A stretch of DNA of 64,000 nucleotides from Dermatophagoides farinae (GCF_024713945.1 NC_134681.1:806001-870000); one strand, 5' to 3'. Numbered from the stretch's first letter, positions 49,771-62,609 are shown. Numbers and translations: made by a program. The notes: a model not told the origin generated them from the sequence alone.

Positions 49771-51216
49771 TCGAAACAAAAGATATATGCGCAAAAAATT
49801 CCAGATTCGTATAAATTCTGTTGTTGTTGTTGTTGTTGTTGTTGTTTTAACGTCAATACGTTTGTTCTATATATTTGTAGATGGAAATTATTCAAGATTC
49901 AAAAAATGAAATTAGTAATTTCAGTCTGAGTCGGTGTCAATTTTCAAAATGAACGATTATTATCAATGATGATGATGATCAATGAAGAAGGATTTTTTTT
50001 TTATCATTAATGCCATCAATAATAATCAAATCAATAATGATAACTCCATGATATGCATACAAGAAAACAATATATTTTCAACATTCAATATTGATGATGA
50101 TCAAAGAAGACAATAATGATAACAACATATTTGATTTTTTGTGTTTATTTATTTTATTGATTTGAAATTTTGTTTGTTTGTTCATTGGTTACCAGAAAAA
50201 ATAGAGCGGTAAACAATTTTCTAATGATGAAATGAAATAAACAATTATAATAATATATACATTACATAATTCATAATAATCGAACAGCATCAATTTTCTT
50301 AACAATAACAAATGATGATGATGATGATGATGATGAGTCAATACGATATATACACAATGGAACAATATATCATCATCATTGGGGTTGTTGTTTGTATGCC
50401 ACAGAGAGTTTACCAATTATAATGAGTTTTACGTTTGTATATTCAAATTATTATTATAATGGAACAATACCACTACTAATTTATTACCACTACTACCAAT
50501 GGATACGAATTGTGCTATTCATCGATAAAGTGACTGAAAAAATCAAAATAAACAAAACAAATCCACATTCAATTTATTTTCAAAAAAAAGAAGAAAAGAA
50601 AAAACATTCGACATTTTGGATTCATTTTTTTTTGACCTTATTCATTTTTTTTCTCTATTTATTCATATTTTTTTTGATATATAAATTTTGATGATGATGA
50701 TATGATGTTTTGTTTTTTTTCCTGTTTATACAAAAAAAGGGTATGTTGATTGCATGATATTTTCATTTCATTCTTTTTTTCTGATTTGTGTTATATTAGT
50801 TTCATATAAATATCGTTCAAATTGATAATAATAAGCATATATATCGGTTTTTTGTTTGTTTTTTCAATAAATTCACACGACAACTGTAATTGACTGATAA
50901 ATTTCCTGGAAAAAACCCTCAATCATAATATTTTGAATCAATGAATTTATTTAAACAATTTATATATATACAAAAATGTACTTTTTCCACAGTAACCGAT
51001 ATATAATCGAAATGTTTTAATCAGTAAAAAGAAAAGAAATGGTTTTTGTTTTCTTGTAATTGTTATTGCATCATACATGAAATATATACCTATATCACCT
51101 ATCATCAATGTGTGTAATGATGATTGAAATCATAATTGTTAACAATGATTGATCAAACCTGATGAATATATATTTTTTATTTGTTATTATTATTTCCTTT
51201 CATACTCAGTATTGCT

Positions 51217-51261
<45 letters not shown>

Positions 51262-51804
51262 ACAAAAAAAAAACATTTACAATTTTTTCACTATTTATTT
51301 TCATTTTTTGGCTAAATGCCAAATGTTTTTCTTCAAGGATAATGATGATGATTGCGGTGGCATCCTGTTTGATATATATATATATTATTTTGATTTATAT
51401 TCATTGCAAATTTTTCCATTTATTTTTATTTTATCAATTTTACATTTCAACCACCATCATCATCTTATGACATTTGATTTATTTCATCATTGACATTCAA
51501 TTTTTTAAGGAGAGAGAGAGAGTGAGTGAGAAAAAAAAATGAGAAAGAATAAAACTATGGTGATCAAAAAAAGAAAAAGAGAGAATGTAGTAGTTTGACT
51601 TTTTTTTTCTTCATTTTCACAGTTATTCAATGTCTACATGTAGATAAGTTTGTTGAATGTTTGTGAAAGAAAGACATAATAAAATGTAAATGTCAACAAC
51701 GTCAACAACGACAACAACAACAAAAAACACCGTTTCTGATTGTGGATGTGCTAAGTAGCTGGATAGTGTTGATGTAAATTTTTTTTTTGTTTTTGCTTCA
51801 TATT
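49771..51804. other. gene-free AT-rich DNA upstream of the DUSP12-like gene
   Basis: No supportable coding exon. It contains (GTT)n near 49820, (ATG)n near 50311 and a (CA)n run of about 37 bp at 51222-51258. The 3' end presumably holds the DUSP12 promoter and 5' UTR. Confidence 0.5.
51222..51258. repeat. (CA)n dinucleotide array
   Basis: A pure CA run of about 18 units, among the longer of the many CA/TG tracts in the window. Confidence 0.9.
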
Positions 51805-51886
51805 GTAAGTACATGTGATTATCAATTTTGTAAAAAATCTTATCGATTTTTTTTTGATTCTTATTTTTTTTTCTTGAATACTACAG
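51805..51886 (+). other. candidate 5'-UTR intron of the DUSP12-like gene
   Basis: GTAAGTAC at 51805 is a strong donor. A long T-rich tract ending CTACAG at 51881-51886 is a strong acceptor, 12 nt before the ATG. The 82-bp size matches other introns in the window. The exon upstream adds no in-frame start, because an in-frame TAA lies before it. Confidence 0.5.
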
Positions 51887-51898
51887 ATTATAAAAAAA

Positions 51899-52972
51899 AT
51901 GACAAAATTGATCAAATATGATTATGCTGAAATGTCCGAAATTTTACCCGGATTATATCTTAGTTCATTGGATTCTGCACTTGATTCACAAACATTGACA
52001 ACATATTCAATTAAAACAATCGTATCGATATTATCAAATCTACCGAAATTCAATCGAATTGATTCAATTAATTATTATTTTATTGAATTAGATGATGAAG
52101 AACAACAAGATCTACTGGTATATTTGGAACGAACATTTCAAATTATTGATCAATCATTAAAAAATAATCAAAATGTTCTTGTACATTGTGCATTGGGTGT
52201 TTCACGTAGTTCAGCTACCGTCATTGCCTATCTAATGAAAAGCCAAAAATCATCATCATTTAATGATGCATATCGTCTAGTGAAATCAAAACGTATTATT
52301 ATTGGCCCAAATTTTGGTTTCCGTCGTCAATTAGCTTTATATGAAAAACTTGAAGGTGATTTATCAATGACAAATGTTTGGATGAGACGTTATATATTCA
52401 ATCGAATGGTACATTCATATTCTGATTCATATTATGATCATCAACAGCCAATACAATGTCAATCACGTAAAGCAAAAAATTTTCTAAATTATTTAAAAAT
52501 GTTTCAAGAATATTTTCAACAACAAAACCAATCAATGTTGGTTTGTCAACCAAAATGTATTTATTATAAATGTAAATCATGTCGATCAATTTTATTCAAT
52601 CAAAATGATCTTATTGATAATGAAAATGACCAGCAGCAGCAACAACAACAACAACAACAGCAGAATAACAATACAACAAATCGTCATGTATTGTCTACTA
52701 ATAATGACGCTGATGGTACAATTCATATAATCATTGTAAAATGGATTGCCGATGATTTATTGAAATATTTTGATTCATTACAAAAATCTGGTAAAATTGA
52801 TTGTCCAAAATGTCAAACTAAATTAGGAAGATTTGAATGGAATCGACCATATAATTATCGTCGTTTTATATATACAGTACAATATGATGATTATCCATGG
52901 ATGAATGAAGTGATTGTACCATTAGTTTTATCAATTACACGTTCAAAAATTGACACTTATATTGTTCAATAA
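51899..52972 (+). CDS. DUSP12: dual-specificity protein phosphatase, DUSP12/YVH1-like
   Basis: DUSP12/YVH1 pairs a dual-specificity phosphatase domain with a C-terminal zinc-binding domain; in yeast and animals it acts in late 60S ribosome maturation. Single coding exon, 357 residues, close to the usual length (about 340-365). The phosphatase domain spans about residues 10-155 with start EILPGLYLSSLDSA and signature HCALGVSRS (catalytic Cys97, Arg103); an acidic ELDDEE loop lies near 64-68. The C-terminal part has CKSC (225-228) and CPKC (302-305) followed by KLGRFEW, the hallmark of the DUSP12 zinc domain. Between them is an 11-Gln run (245-255) and an Asn/Thr-rich loop. The second CxC pair that normally follows KLGxFxW is absent, so metal binding may be altered. 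The start is the first in-frame ATG after a likely spliced 5' UTR. The gene converges on ceramide kinase, with stop codons about 360 bp apart. Confidence 0.88.
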   Translation: MTKLIKYDYAEMSEILPGLYLSSLDSALDSQTLTTYSIKTIVSILSNLPKFNRIDSINYYFIELDDEEQQDLLVYLERTFQIIDQSLKNNQNVLVHCALGVSRSSATVIAYLMKSQKSSSFNDAYRLVKSKRIIIGPNFGFRRQLALYEKLEGDLSMTNVWMRRYIFNRMVHSYSDSYYDHQQPIQCQSRKAKNFLNYLKMFQEYFQQQNQSMLVCQPKCIYYKCKSCRSILFNQNDLIDNENDQQQQQQQQQQQNNNTTNRHVLSTNNDADGTIHIIIVKWIADDLLKYFDSLQKSGKIDCPKCQTKLGRFEWNRPYNYRRFIYTVQYDDYPWMNEVIVPLVLSITRSKIDTYIVQ

Positions 52973-53145
52973 TCATCAACGAATAACCGCAGCAATATCA
53001 AATATTGGTGATTCTTTCTTGATAAATTCTTAAAAAATTTTTCTATTTCTATTTTGCTCAAACAGTTGAAAATTGTTCATCAAAAAAAAATTTTTTTTTT
53101 TATAGAAACATATTGATCACTGATTGATTAATTTATTGATTATAA

Positions 53146-53155
53146 AATAAATAAA
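53146..53155 (+). promoter_or_regulatory. overlapping poly(A) signals of the DUSP12-like gene
   Basis: Two overlapping AATAAA hexamers lie about 175 bp after the stop codon. They sit only a few bases from the minus-strand signals of the convergent gene. Confidence 0.5.
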
Positions 53156-53158
53156 ATC

Positions 53159-53175
53159 TTTATTATTTCTTTATT
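53159..53175 (-). promoter_or_regulatory. candidate poly(A) signals of the ceramide kinase gene
   Basis: TTTATT at 53159-53164 and 53170-53175 reads AATAAA on the minus strand, about 160-170 bp past the stop codon. Confidence 0.45.
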
Positions 53176-53332
53176 AATTATAATAATAAAATTTTTGAAT
53201 AAATAAATTGAAATTATATAACTGTGTGTGTGTGTGTTGTTGTTGCAAACAAAAACAAAAACAAACAAAACCAATTTTTCGATTACAAAATTTGTTCGTT
53301 TAAAATTAATAATCATCATTGTCATTGATAAA

Positions 53333-55791
53333 TTATTGTCGTATATTACCATTGGCCAATAATCGTCCAACATCGAATCCAGGTGCATACAATTCAATCA
53401 ATTGGCAATGAATCTTTACATGTATGGCTGGATCATTAACAATTTCACCATCACAATTCCAAACACTTGAGCTTAATATACATCGTTTTTTACGATTCGA
53501 TTGTTTTTGTCGTTGAATATTTGATTTATATGAATTTTTCGATACACGATCAATATTAATTTCGTCATTAATAGCCGATTCATAACCATAATCACATTCT
53601 TCGAATGTATCGAAAAAATCACAATCGATAGATTTTTCAAACATATATCCTTTTCGTTTGTGTGTTGGTTCAACAATTGGATTGAATTCAAATTCACGAA
53701 CACGATATGAATCGATAAAATCAAATTCAAACTATAAACGGTGGAAAAAAACAGTGATGGATTATAATATTAAAAAAAAATGAAAATCATTTCAAACACA
53801 CTTACAGGACTTTTTGTATGAAAAGCAACGCTGAATAAATATCTTAGATATTGAAAACGTGAACATTTAGATACGAGTATCAGATCGGCACATCCATTTC
53901 CAACATGTGCCATTGGTGACATACCATATTTACTCATATGACAACGACCGGATACTATTGCCGAATTTATTGCTAAAAATCGTCCACGTATCGAGATACA
54001 AGCTGTAATAATATATGAAATCATGAAATATGAACCAAAAAAAAAAAAACCAATACATACCAGGTGAATCATCGGCGCTCAATGTTTCTCTAGATTTGAT
54101 TCCAGCTTGTTGACATGTTGAACAGCTAAACATAACATTGAATGATTAATAACTGAATGATTATGAATGTATTAAACTTACTTGATGCCACATGGATTAT
54201 AATCTTTTGGTGAACCATCATTTGGTTCTAAACAGATTTTTATCTCACCACTATATAAACGATGTTTGAGAAATTTTTTCACACCAGCCCAATCATAACG
54301 TTTTGTACCCATCCAACGGATTCTTTCTGATTCACGAATAGTGTCACCAAAAAATCCATAACCCATAAATGAAGCCGTATAATCGAATCAGCTGTTCTTC
54401 ATCACGATTATGAACAGCACCAACATCAATATTGATTGTACGTCCCAAAACGATTGATATGATCGAATGAATTGGATCTTTATGGCCACAAGTTGCATAA
54501 ACAACAGCATCCGTAGAACCAGCCGGTACAATTCCTAGTTTAAGTGCTGGTTTTTTTAACATTGCATCAATATTACCATAATTGATTTGATTTTCACGTT
54601 GTGTACGAATCAATACACCATTCAATACTTCGCCAAACATACCATCACCACCAATACATATTATGCCATCATAATCATTCAAATCAGTCGTTTCGGCCAA
54701 CAATATTTCTTTAGCCTGATTAGCATGTTCAGTGATTATAACATTCGAACGAATACATGATATATTCAAAATTGGTTTAATTTTATTTTCAAATATTTGT
54801 ATTCCTTTTTTATTTCCACCATATGGATTGATAAACAATAATAAACGTTTTGGACGATCAAATGCTATAATAATAATAATAATTCAATTTGAGATGAAAA
54901 AAATCATTGAATTCATTTCAAATATAATAATAATACATACATTCTAATTTTGTACGAATTGAATAAGCAATTTCTGTTAATAATTGTGTTTCACGATGAA
55001 TAGCAATATCATCATCATCATCATCATTATTATTATTATTCGATGAAATTGATTGAATTGTCATCGATGCCGATGCCGATGATGATGATGATTGTCGTTG
55101 TCGATGTTGATCATCATCATGTGTACTAAGTGTCAATAACTCTAAACGGAAACCGCCATTTTTGTTTCGTGATGGTAAATCATATATAGTATAATATATT
55201 CGTACCATAAATGGTGGCTGTTTTTTAGAAGGATTTATCATTGATTCATGACGATTTTTTGTTACCATTGTTGATGATGTTGTGATTGATGATGATGATA
55301 ACGATGATTGTGTTTGTAATTTAAGCTCATTTTCAATACAATTACATGATAATGGTATTGATGATCGATGGCTACGTTGTTTATGACGTCTTATACGACA
55401 TGAACATATCCAAACGGCCATCATATCCGATAATTTTATGGTCACACGATCTTTGATATAAATCAAAGCAAAAATACAACAAAAAAAAAACAAAAGGATG
55501 GAATGTGTTAATGAAAATTATAAACTAAGGATTTATGAATATTAAAAAAAAAATATCACAAAATTGTTGGCCATGAATTTTTGTTTCTTACTTCAACGAA
55601 AAGGAAACAAAAAACAAAATGATCCATCTCAAAAATGTTTTTTTTTCATTTTATCATCATCAGTTCCAGTCATAGTTGGGCTGATAATAGAAAAATGCTT
55701 TCCGTGAAAAAATTAGTTACTTCAATTGTTATTAATTTTCATGATGATTTAATATAATGAAAACGATGATGATAATAATAATAATAATAAT

Positions 55792-55829
<38 letters not shown>

Positions 55830-58800
55830 AAAGAAAAAAAAATAATAAGATATTGACATAGACAAGGTTATTATTAGTCAATCAATTATAAAGCCTCGTC
55901 ATTATATCATCCATCCATTCATTCATTACGTAACATGACAAAATGGTCAACTAGCAAAAGTTTTTTTCTGCTGTTTTCTGCTTTTTTTCATACATTCAAT
56001 TTACCTTCAAAAATTTTTTTTCTTTCATTTATCAATCAACTGTAAATATTATCAATGATGCTAATTATTTTATTCCTATGGAACGGACATTAAAAAACAC
56101 ACGCACGCACGTACACACACACACACACAGAACACACATCTGTAGATGGAACACATGGTCAAATTATATTTATTTATTTTTCAAAGAAGAATAAGAAGAG
56201 GAAAACAAAAAAAAAACAACTTCAATGAATTTTTGTTTCACTTCAATTCTAGTTTTCTCGTATTCCTAAAAAAAAAACATTAACATCGTTTCAATGACAA
56301 GTTATTGATGTTTGTTTACTGATTTTTTTTTTCATCATTGCTATTTTTATGCTTAAAAGCAACAACAGATTAAACAAAGATGTTCGCTGAAGAATGAGAG
56401 AAAAAAAAGAGGCAAAAAAAGGCAAAAAAAAAATTTATATGGCCTTTTTATTATATAATCATAACATCCATCAAAATGACAATCAACAATTATTTTAATT
56501 CATGGACTTGGCTTTTTTTGCGTTTTTTTTACGTTTTTTTTTCGTTTTTCCGTTTTGTTTTGTTTACAAAGTATGCTATTTTGTGCCAATTTTTTTGTTT
56601 TGTTTTTGATGACATTCCTGACGTTAATTTCAAGGAATTTGTGTTTTTTTTTTTGCTTTTCGTGTGTGTATGAGAATGTTTTTAGCTTCAAAAATTTTTT
56701 TTTCTATTTGATTCTTTACACAGGTAAACACGAGCACGTGTTTAGCAATGTGTTTTTACAATCAATCTCGTCACTGATGAAAATGATGGGAAAAAAAAAA
56801 TTTAATCCATAAAACAAAATTGAAAAAAGAAAATTCATATCTAGAACGAGGACAATATATCTCTCATCCAATGACTGTTGGAAAATATTGAACCAAATTT
56901 AAGGTGAAGCGAGTATGAAAACAAAAAAAAATTAAAATTCATGAAAAGAATCTGATCAAAATTCTAAGTGGAAAAAACAAAACAAAAAAACACTTCTAAT
57001 TATTATTAATTTTTTTTCAACCGAATCATCATCATCATCATCATCATCATCTTCATCATCATTATTGACAGTCATCATGCCTTGAACTTTAACGATTACA
57101 AACGATGTGTGTTTATTTATTTAATCGGATAGAATGAACAAAAAAAAACTATAACTATAACAATGATCAACGAACTTTATGAAAACAGATTCTTCCGCAA
57201 ACAGGACAATGACACAAAAAAAAACCTGTGCAAGAGTGTAAAAAAAATACAACAAGAACAAGAACAATGAACCACATGCTCATCATCATCATCATTATAA
57301 ATACCGAACAATTGAATTTTGAGAAAATGATTTTTTTCCTTCTACTTGTCCTTTCTCTCTCTCTCTCTTTTTCTTTTAAATGTTATCTAGTTTTAGAACA
57401 ACAACGAAAAAAAAACAAACAAAATTCTTCATAGGACACAAAAGAAAACAAATATTACACAAATGAATGGACCATTGACATTCAAAGACAATTGATTTAT
57501 GGATTTAATCAACTTATTATATATATTCAATGAAGATGATTGAATGAATGAATGGATAGATTTATTGATCGATAAATCTTTATCAATTGTAAAATCAAAG
57601 ATGTAGTTTTTTTTTCTTATCAAGGTCAATCAATAGCCAAACGCCATCAAATAAATTGATTGTTGTTGTCGTGTGTGTATGTGTGTGTGTATATATGTAT
57701 GATTGAATGAATGATCTAACATGTCAATCACACACACACACAAACAGGACAATATGTCAAATGATGGTGAATGTCGAGGACATTGTCATCATCATCATCG
57801 TGAAACAAATTTTTTTGGACATTAAGTATGTTTATTTATTCATCATTTATTTATACACAACACAAAATGAAATGCTAAATGTGACTGTGAACAATGGACA
57901 TATTTTTTTGGAATCCATTTTGAGGCATTCATATCAATTGTCATAGACTCATGTGACAAACACACACACATATCCAACAAATAAAACAATCGAAAACATA
58001 TGGTTGATTGACTTTGTCATCGATTAACGATAAAAAAGAGAGAAAAATACAGAGTCTACAATCGATTTAGATTATGTCACACACACACACACACGATTTT
58101 GGTCGGGTGTCAAAAAAGAAATTTTTCTCCTCTTAAATCCAAATTACATATTGTTACATGATAATTTCGTTTCTTTTTCATTGTAATTCATTTATATATC
58201 TAATCTAATAATAGTAATTGAATGTGGTGATGAAAAAAAAAAATGGTCACAATCCACTTACCATTATTATTGGCCAACAATGTTTTCGTTGTGGTCAATT
58301 CAGGTTCAAATGCCAAATATTCACGATTATACATAACTAAACAACGTTTATTGTTTACATAGAGGCTAACAAAACAATTTTCTGTTTTTGGTTGCAATTT
58401 TGAAACCATTAATTGTACTGGTGCAGTTATTGTTCCAACAATAGGAAAAGAATTTTGCTTCAAATGATTCTGTTTTGTTATTTTAAATTCATTTTTTCTT
58501 TCATCATCAACAATATGATCATCATCTAAATTGTCTGGTTCAAATGCCGAATTATATTTCGATGTTATTGATAACGGAATCGATGATGATGATGATTTTG
58601 ATGATAATGATAATTTTTTTTTCTTCATAATTTGATCATTATCTTGTAGTATAACGGATTTTTCTTTAACTTTATAGCCAATATCATCATTAGATGATGA
58701 TGATTTTTGTTCTTGTTGTGATGGAATTGTCAACATTGTCTGATTTTGTTGTTTTGTTTTATTTAAATTTAAATTATTATTCGATTTCTGATTTTCGACA

Positions 58801-59270
58801 ATATCATCACGGTCACTATCATCATGACGATTGGATAAATCTTCACAAGTAGACGACGACGACGATGATGATGATGAATCTGACGACGATGTTGGTGATG
58901 ATGACGAATAATTTGATGTAGATGACGCATAAGTGGTTGAAATTGATGATGATAATAATTGTCGTTTGTTAGAAAAATCATCATCACTATTTGATTGTTT
59001 TGCATGTGAATAATGATGTTGATGAATAGGTATATGTCTTGTTGTTGTTGTTGTTGGTGCTGACTCAATATTGACCGTCTTTACATTCATCATTATTGAT
59101 CTATGTTTTATATGATGATCATTATTATTGTCATCATAATCATCGCTTTCTGAAATGTCCGATATCATTACTTTAGAATTTGTTGATGTTGGTGATGACG
59201 ATTTTACTTTATTCACTGTATATGAATTGCTGGTTTTACGAAAACCATATAAAATTGATGATGAAGACAT
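53333..59270 (-). CDS. CERK: ceramide kinase, with a one-base frameshift
   Basis: Ceramide kinase uses ATP to make ceramide-1-phosphate at intracellular membranes. Minus-strand exons: 59270-58262, 55450-54941, 54864-54182, 54125-54061, 54002-53806, 53731-53333. If one extra base near 54380-54382 is discounted, all phases close at 953 codons; the human protein is 537. Residues 1 to about 290 are a Ser/Asp/Asn-rich extension. A PH-like region follows (FVSLYVNNKRCLVMYNREY, then VTIKLSDMMAVWIC). The diacylglycerol-kinase-type catalytic domain starts near 507 with RPKRLLLFINPYGG and carries GGDGMFGEVLNG and PAGSTDAVVYAT. CGINCSTC is the CxxxCxxC motif typical of ceramide kinases, and the end has WNCDGEIVNDPAIHVKIHCQ. 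As written, the third exon shifts frame just before GYGFFGD and would stop at 54344, removing the C-terminal third of the protein. An assembly error or recent lesion is likely because all else is intact. Intron 1 is 2.8 kb. The true 5' end is uncertain. Confidence 0.88.
54378..54384 (-). other. frameshift site in ceramide kinase exon 3
   Basis: The minus strand reads CGA TTATACGG; the family reading requires R-Y-T-A-S, which is obtained by dropping one T. Exon lengths on both sides agree with exactly one extra base. The frame before it ends in a stop at 54344-54346. Confidence 0.8.
55451..58261. other. ceramide kinase intron 1 (2.8 kb)
   Basis: Donor G|GTAAG at 58261 and acceptor CAAAG at 55451 on the minus strand. 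The intron contains (TAA)n/(CAA)n near 55778-55828, (CA)n near 56097-56130, (ATC)n near 57029 and A/T runs. No embedded gene is visible. It is far longer than the other introns here and resembles the intergenic DNA. Confidence 0.7.
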
Positions 59271-59708
59271 GATTGTTAATGAAAATTTATTGTTGCTGTT
59301 GTTGGTTACAGGGAATTTTGATTGAGGAAAATAATTTTTCTGTCAATAATTCAATTTGATTGGTACTTCCTATTTTATATTAGTATTCCTAGTATCAAAA
59401 TGGCAAAAAAAAAGAGGAATAAAAAAATTTTAAAACACGTAAAAATTCAATTAAAATAAAAAAACTGTCTTTCATCCATCATTATAACATAAATTCATGT
59501 GTGTGATTCAAAATGAATACCAGTGTATCTGTAATGAATTCTGATTTTTCCGATTAAATCTTGTGATTTATAAATTCTGTAAATTAATATGAAAAAAATT
59601 GATTTCGTTGATAATTTTGATTGAATTTTGGTAGCAACAAAAACATAGTTCACACACACACACACACACACGAAATAAAAATTGAAAGAAAAACATTCAG
59701 ACCTTGCC

Positions 59709-59736
59709 GATGGCCATAATATTAGTAGTGGCCATC
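59709..59736. repeat. hairpin with GATGGCCA/TGGCCATC arms
   Basis: Perfect 8-bp arms around a 12-nt loop, in the 5' flank of ceramide kinase. Function unknown. Confidence 0.6.
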
Positions 59737-60502
59737 TATGAATGAAGTTTGAGGTAAACACAGAAATAATAAATTGATTGATGATTGATGAACTTTACAC
59801 CTTTTTTTCATTTATTACCACTTGCCATTTAATAGATATAAAATTCACATGATTTAACATGTTTGAATTTCAATGTCAATTTTGCAATGAGTGTATTCAG
59901 TGAATGAAAAAAAAAATTCAATTAAATCATATATTTGAATGGAATGAAAATTAAATTTTGGTTGTGTTTTCTTCAATCTCATTATCTATTAGTAGTGAAT
60001 GTAATGTTTAATATTATCTTGTTGTTGTTGTTGTTGTTGTTGCTGTTGTTTTTTATTGTTCTCTGTTGTGTATTTATCGATAATAATTTTTATTTATAAA
60101 AAATTTTTTTTTGTTTCTATTTACCACACATCTTAATTACAATCAAATTTATGCATCAATAAATACATGCACACACACACACACACACACACCCAAACCC
60201 GTTTTTAACATCATCCTCATCATTAATCGATGCAATATAACTGTATAAATATTTGAAATTATCATTTTGGATCCTTGAAATGAAATTAATGAAAAAAAAT
60301 CAAAAAAAAATTTTTTTACGACAATACCAAATCATTAACTATAGTTCAAGGCAAATTTTTCTTTTCATAATGATGATCCAATATAAATTGATTGAATCAA
60401 ATTTGAAAAAAAATTTTTTTTTTTTGTAATTTTATGGGTATAGTATATAGTATTATTGATTTAATTTTTGAATGTAAAAAAAAAAAATTTATTCATACAT
60501 AC

Positions 60503-60560
60503 CGTTATGAATTTGAATTTCATTTGTCGTCATTTCTTGCCATTCTGTGTTCGTTCAGTT
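60503..60560 (-). other. possible 5' exon upstream of ceramide kinase
   Basis: On the minus strand, AACG is followed by GTATGTATGAATAAA, a strong donor. The sequence before it has an ATG opening the frame MTTNEIQIHN up to the splice. Its phase does not fit the best acceptor before 59270 (TTGACAG), so if real it is more likely 5' UTR. Weak evidence. Confidence 0.2.
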
Positions 60561-60695
60561 CAGTTAATATCGAGAAAATGTTTTTGAATTGGTGAAAAAA
60601 AATGATTTGAAATGGAAAAATTTTTTCAATTACAAAAAAAAAAATGTATAATGATGATTTTCACTTGGTTACAATTAACAACAATGAATAACAAC

Positions 60696-60729
<34 letters not shown>

Positions 60730-61138
60730 ATTCTCTTTTTTTTCTAATTTGTCATTTTTTTGTTCAATGAATTAGATACCGACAACTTGATGTTCATGTA
60801 TGTATGTGTGTGTGTGTGCAAATATAACGACATTTTAAATTGAAATAAATGAAAAAGGCAAAAGAAAAAAAAAATTTCCAATTCAAACCACCGAATGTAA
60901 ACGACAAAATACACAAATACAATGACACACACACACACACACACACACAGATTGGCGATTACAGAAAAAAAAACACAACGTCAAATGTATAGTGTGGATT
61001 TTTTTCCCCATTATTTTTTTTTGTCGTTAAATACCACAATAATACAAACAGAAAAACATACATTCATATGATCAGTTCGTTTATTTTAACTTTCATTATA
61101 TATTCTATTGCTCTTTTTTTTCTCTCTTTCTTTATGAA

Positions 61139-61169
<31 letters not shown>

Positions 61170-62603
61170 ATGCATACGAATCGATATATCCATCTCTTTT
61201 TCATATAGGCGCCTAGGCTAGGAACCTTGAATAATTTACACACACACACACACACACACATGTATTTTGATATTTTATATGAATGAAAAAAAAAATACAA
61301 TGACTATTGCTCAATTATTTTTACTAATATTGTTGTTGTTGTTGTTGTTGTTGCTGTTATTGTTTTTGGACCGGCTGTTCCAACAATAACTGCTACTTTT
61401 TTTTTGTTGTATTATTTTTCTTTTTTGTGTATGAAGAATTCCATATACAATAAAATCTTGACAAAATTTGAGTTCGGATATCCTGCGTATGTGTGCGTAT
61501 GTATAGTGTATTACAATAGAAAAATAAGAATCATGGAATCATGGAATAATTTCGACACATATATTTTGTCATGCTCGATGATTAGATTTTTTATAAATGT
61601 GCCCAAACGCATTTTAGAATTGAACGGATAAATTTTTTTCTTTCGATTCGATTAATTTTCAAAATCAAATGGATTCGAATGTAAATCAAGTGTTGACGTT
61701 TTTTTTTTTTTTTTTTTTTTTTTGGTAATCTGAGGTACAATGACATTAGATTTTTATTTTTATTTTTTTTTTTTTTTGTGATGTGATGTGTACCGATTTT
61801 GTTGTTGTTGTTGTTGTTGTCTGTGTGCGTGTGTGTGTGTGTGTGTTGTTGTTGTTGTCTGTGCACAGATTTATTGGATGTAATGGCGTCAATATATTGA
61901 TGTTAACACTTTAGTGACGTAAATCATTTGATTTGTAATATTTTTTTTTGTTGCATTCGATTCGATAATTAAAAGTTTATTATGGGGGAAAAAAATTGTC
62001 ATAGCAATCACTATATGGTCAATGTTGGCCAAAAAAAAAATTCTTTGCATTATATAACATATTTAGAATGTGTGTGTGTGTGTGTGTGTAAATGTGTTAA
62101 CCATGTGAAAGGAAAAACGTAAAATGGAAGTCAATTGTCAATCAAATTGATTGGTTTTTTTGTTCATTATTATCGACCCAATTTGGACATAAATTTTCAA
62201 TTTGATACGTAATCAAAATGATTGGGATATGAATGAATTCATTATATTAAAGTTTTAATGCATTACAGTGTTAGTATAAAAGTTTAATTTCTTTTTTTTT
62301 CATAATCAAACTTAATTAATTAATCTTTTAACAGAATTTGATATTTAGCATGAGTTTTAACCAGCCAATTGCTATGTAATAATAGTTTTTTTTTTTTGTT
62401 CATTGAATTAGAATTTAATATTACTATGAATCTAGGCCACCAGATGCCGCCTATGCATCTTTTTACGACTGTCATTGATTTACGAAATTCATCGTTGTTA
62501 TATTGAATCTTTTCATCTTCATACATTTCTCAATCCAAAGATGTGGAAGAATTTTCAATATTAACACTCGATCGGCTAGTGTAATATAAAATTGATGTTT
62601 TTT

Positions 62604-62609
62604 TTTATT
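62604..62609 (-). promoter_or_regulatory. candidate poly(A) signal of the EGF/fibulin gene
   Basis: TTTATT reads AATAAA on the minus strand, about 170 bp past the stop codon at 62779. Suggestive only. Confidence 0.35.

Larger units (their letters stand above)
59271..62600. other. spacer between ceramide kinase and the EGF/fibulin gene
   Basis: No coding exon that I can support. It contains (CA)n tracts (59651, 60169, 60924, 61140, 61239), (CAA)n near 60693, (TG)n at 62070, T runs near 61700-61722, and an 8-bp-arm hairpin at 59709-59736. A minus-strand donor-like site near 60503 may mark a 5' exon of ceramide kinase. Confidence 0.45.
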
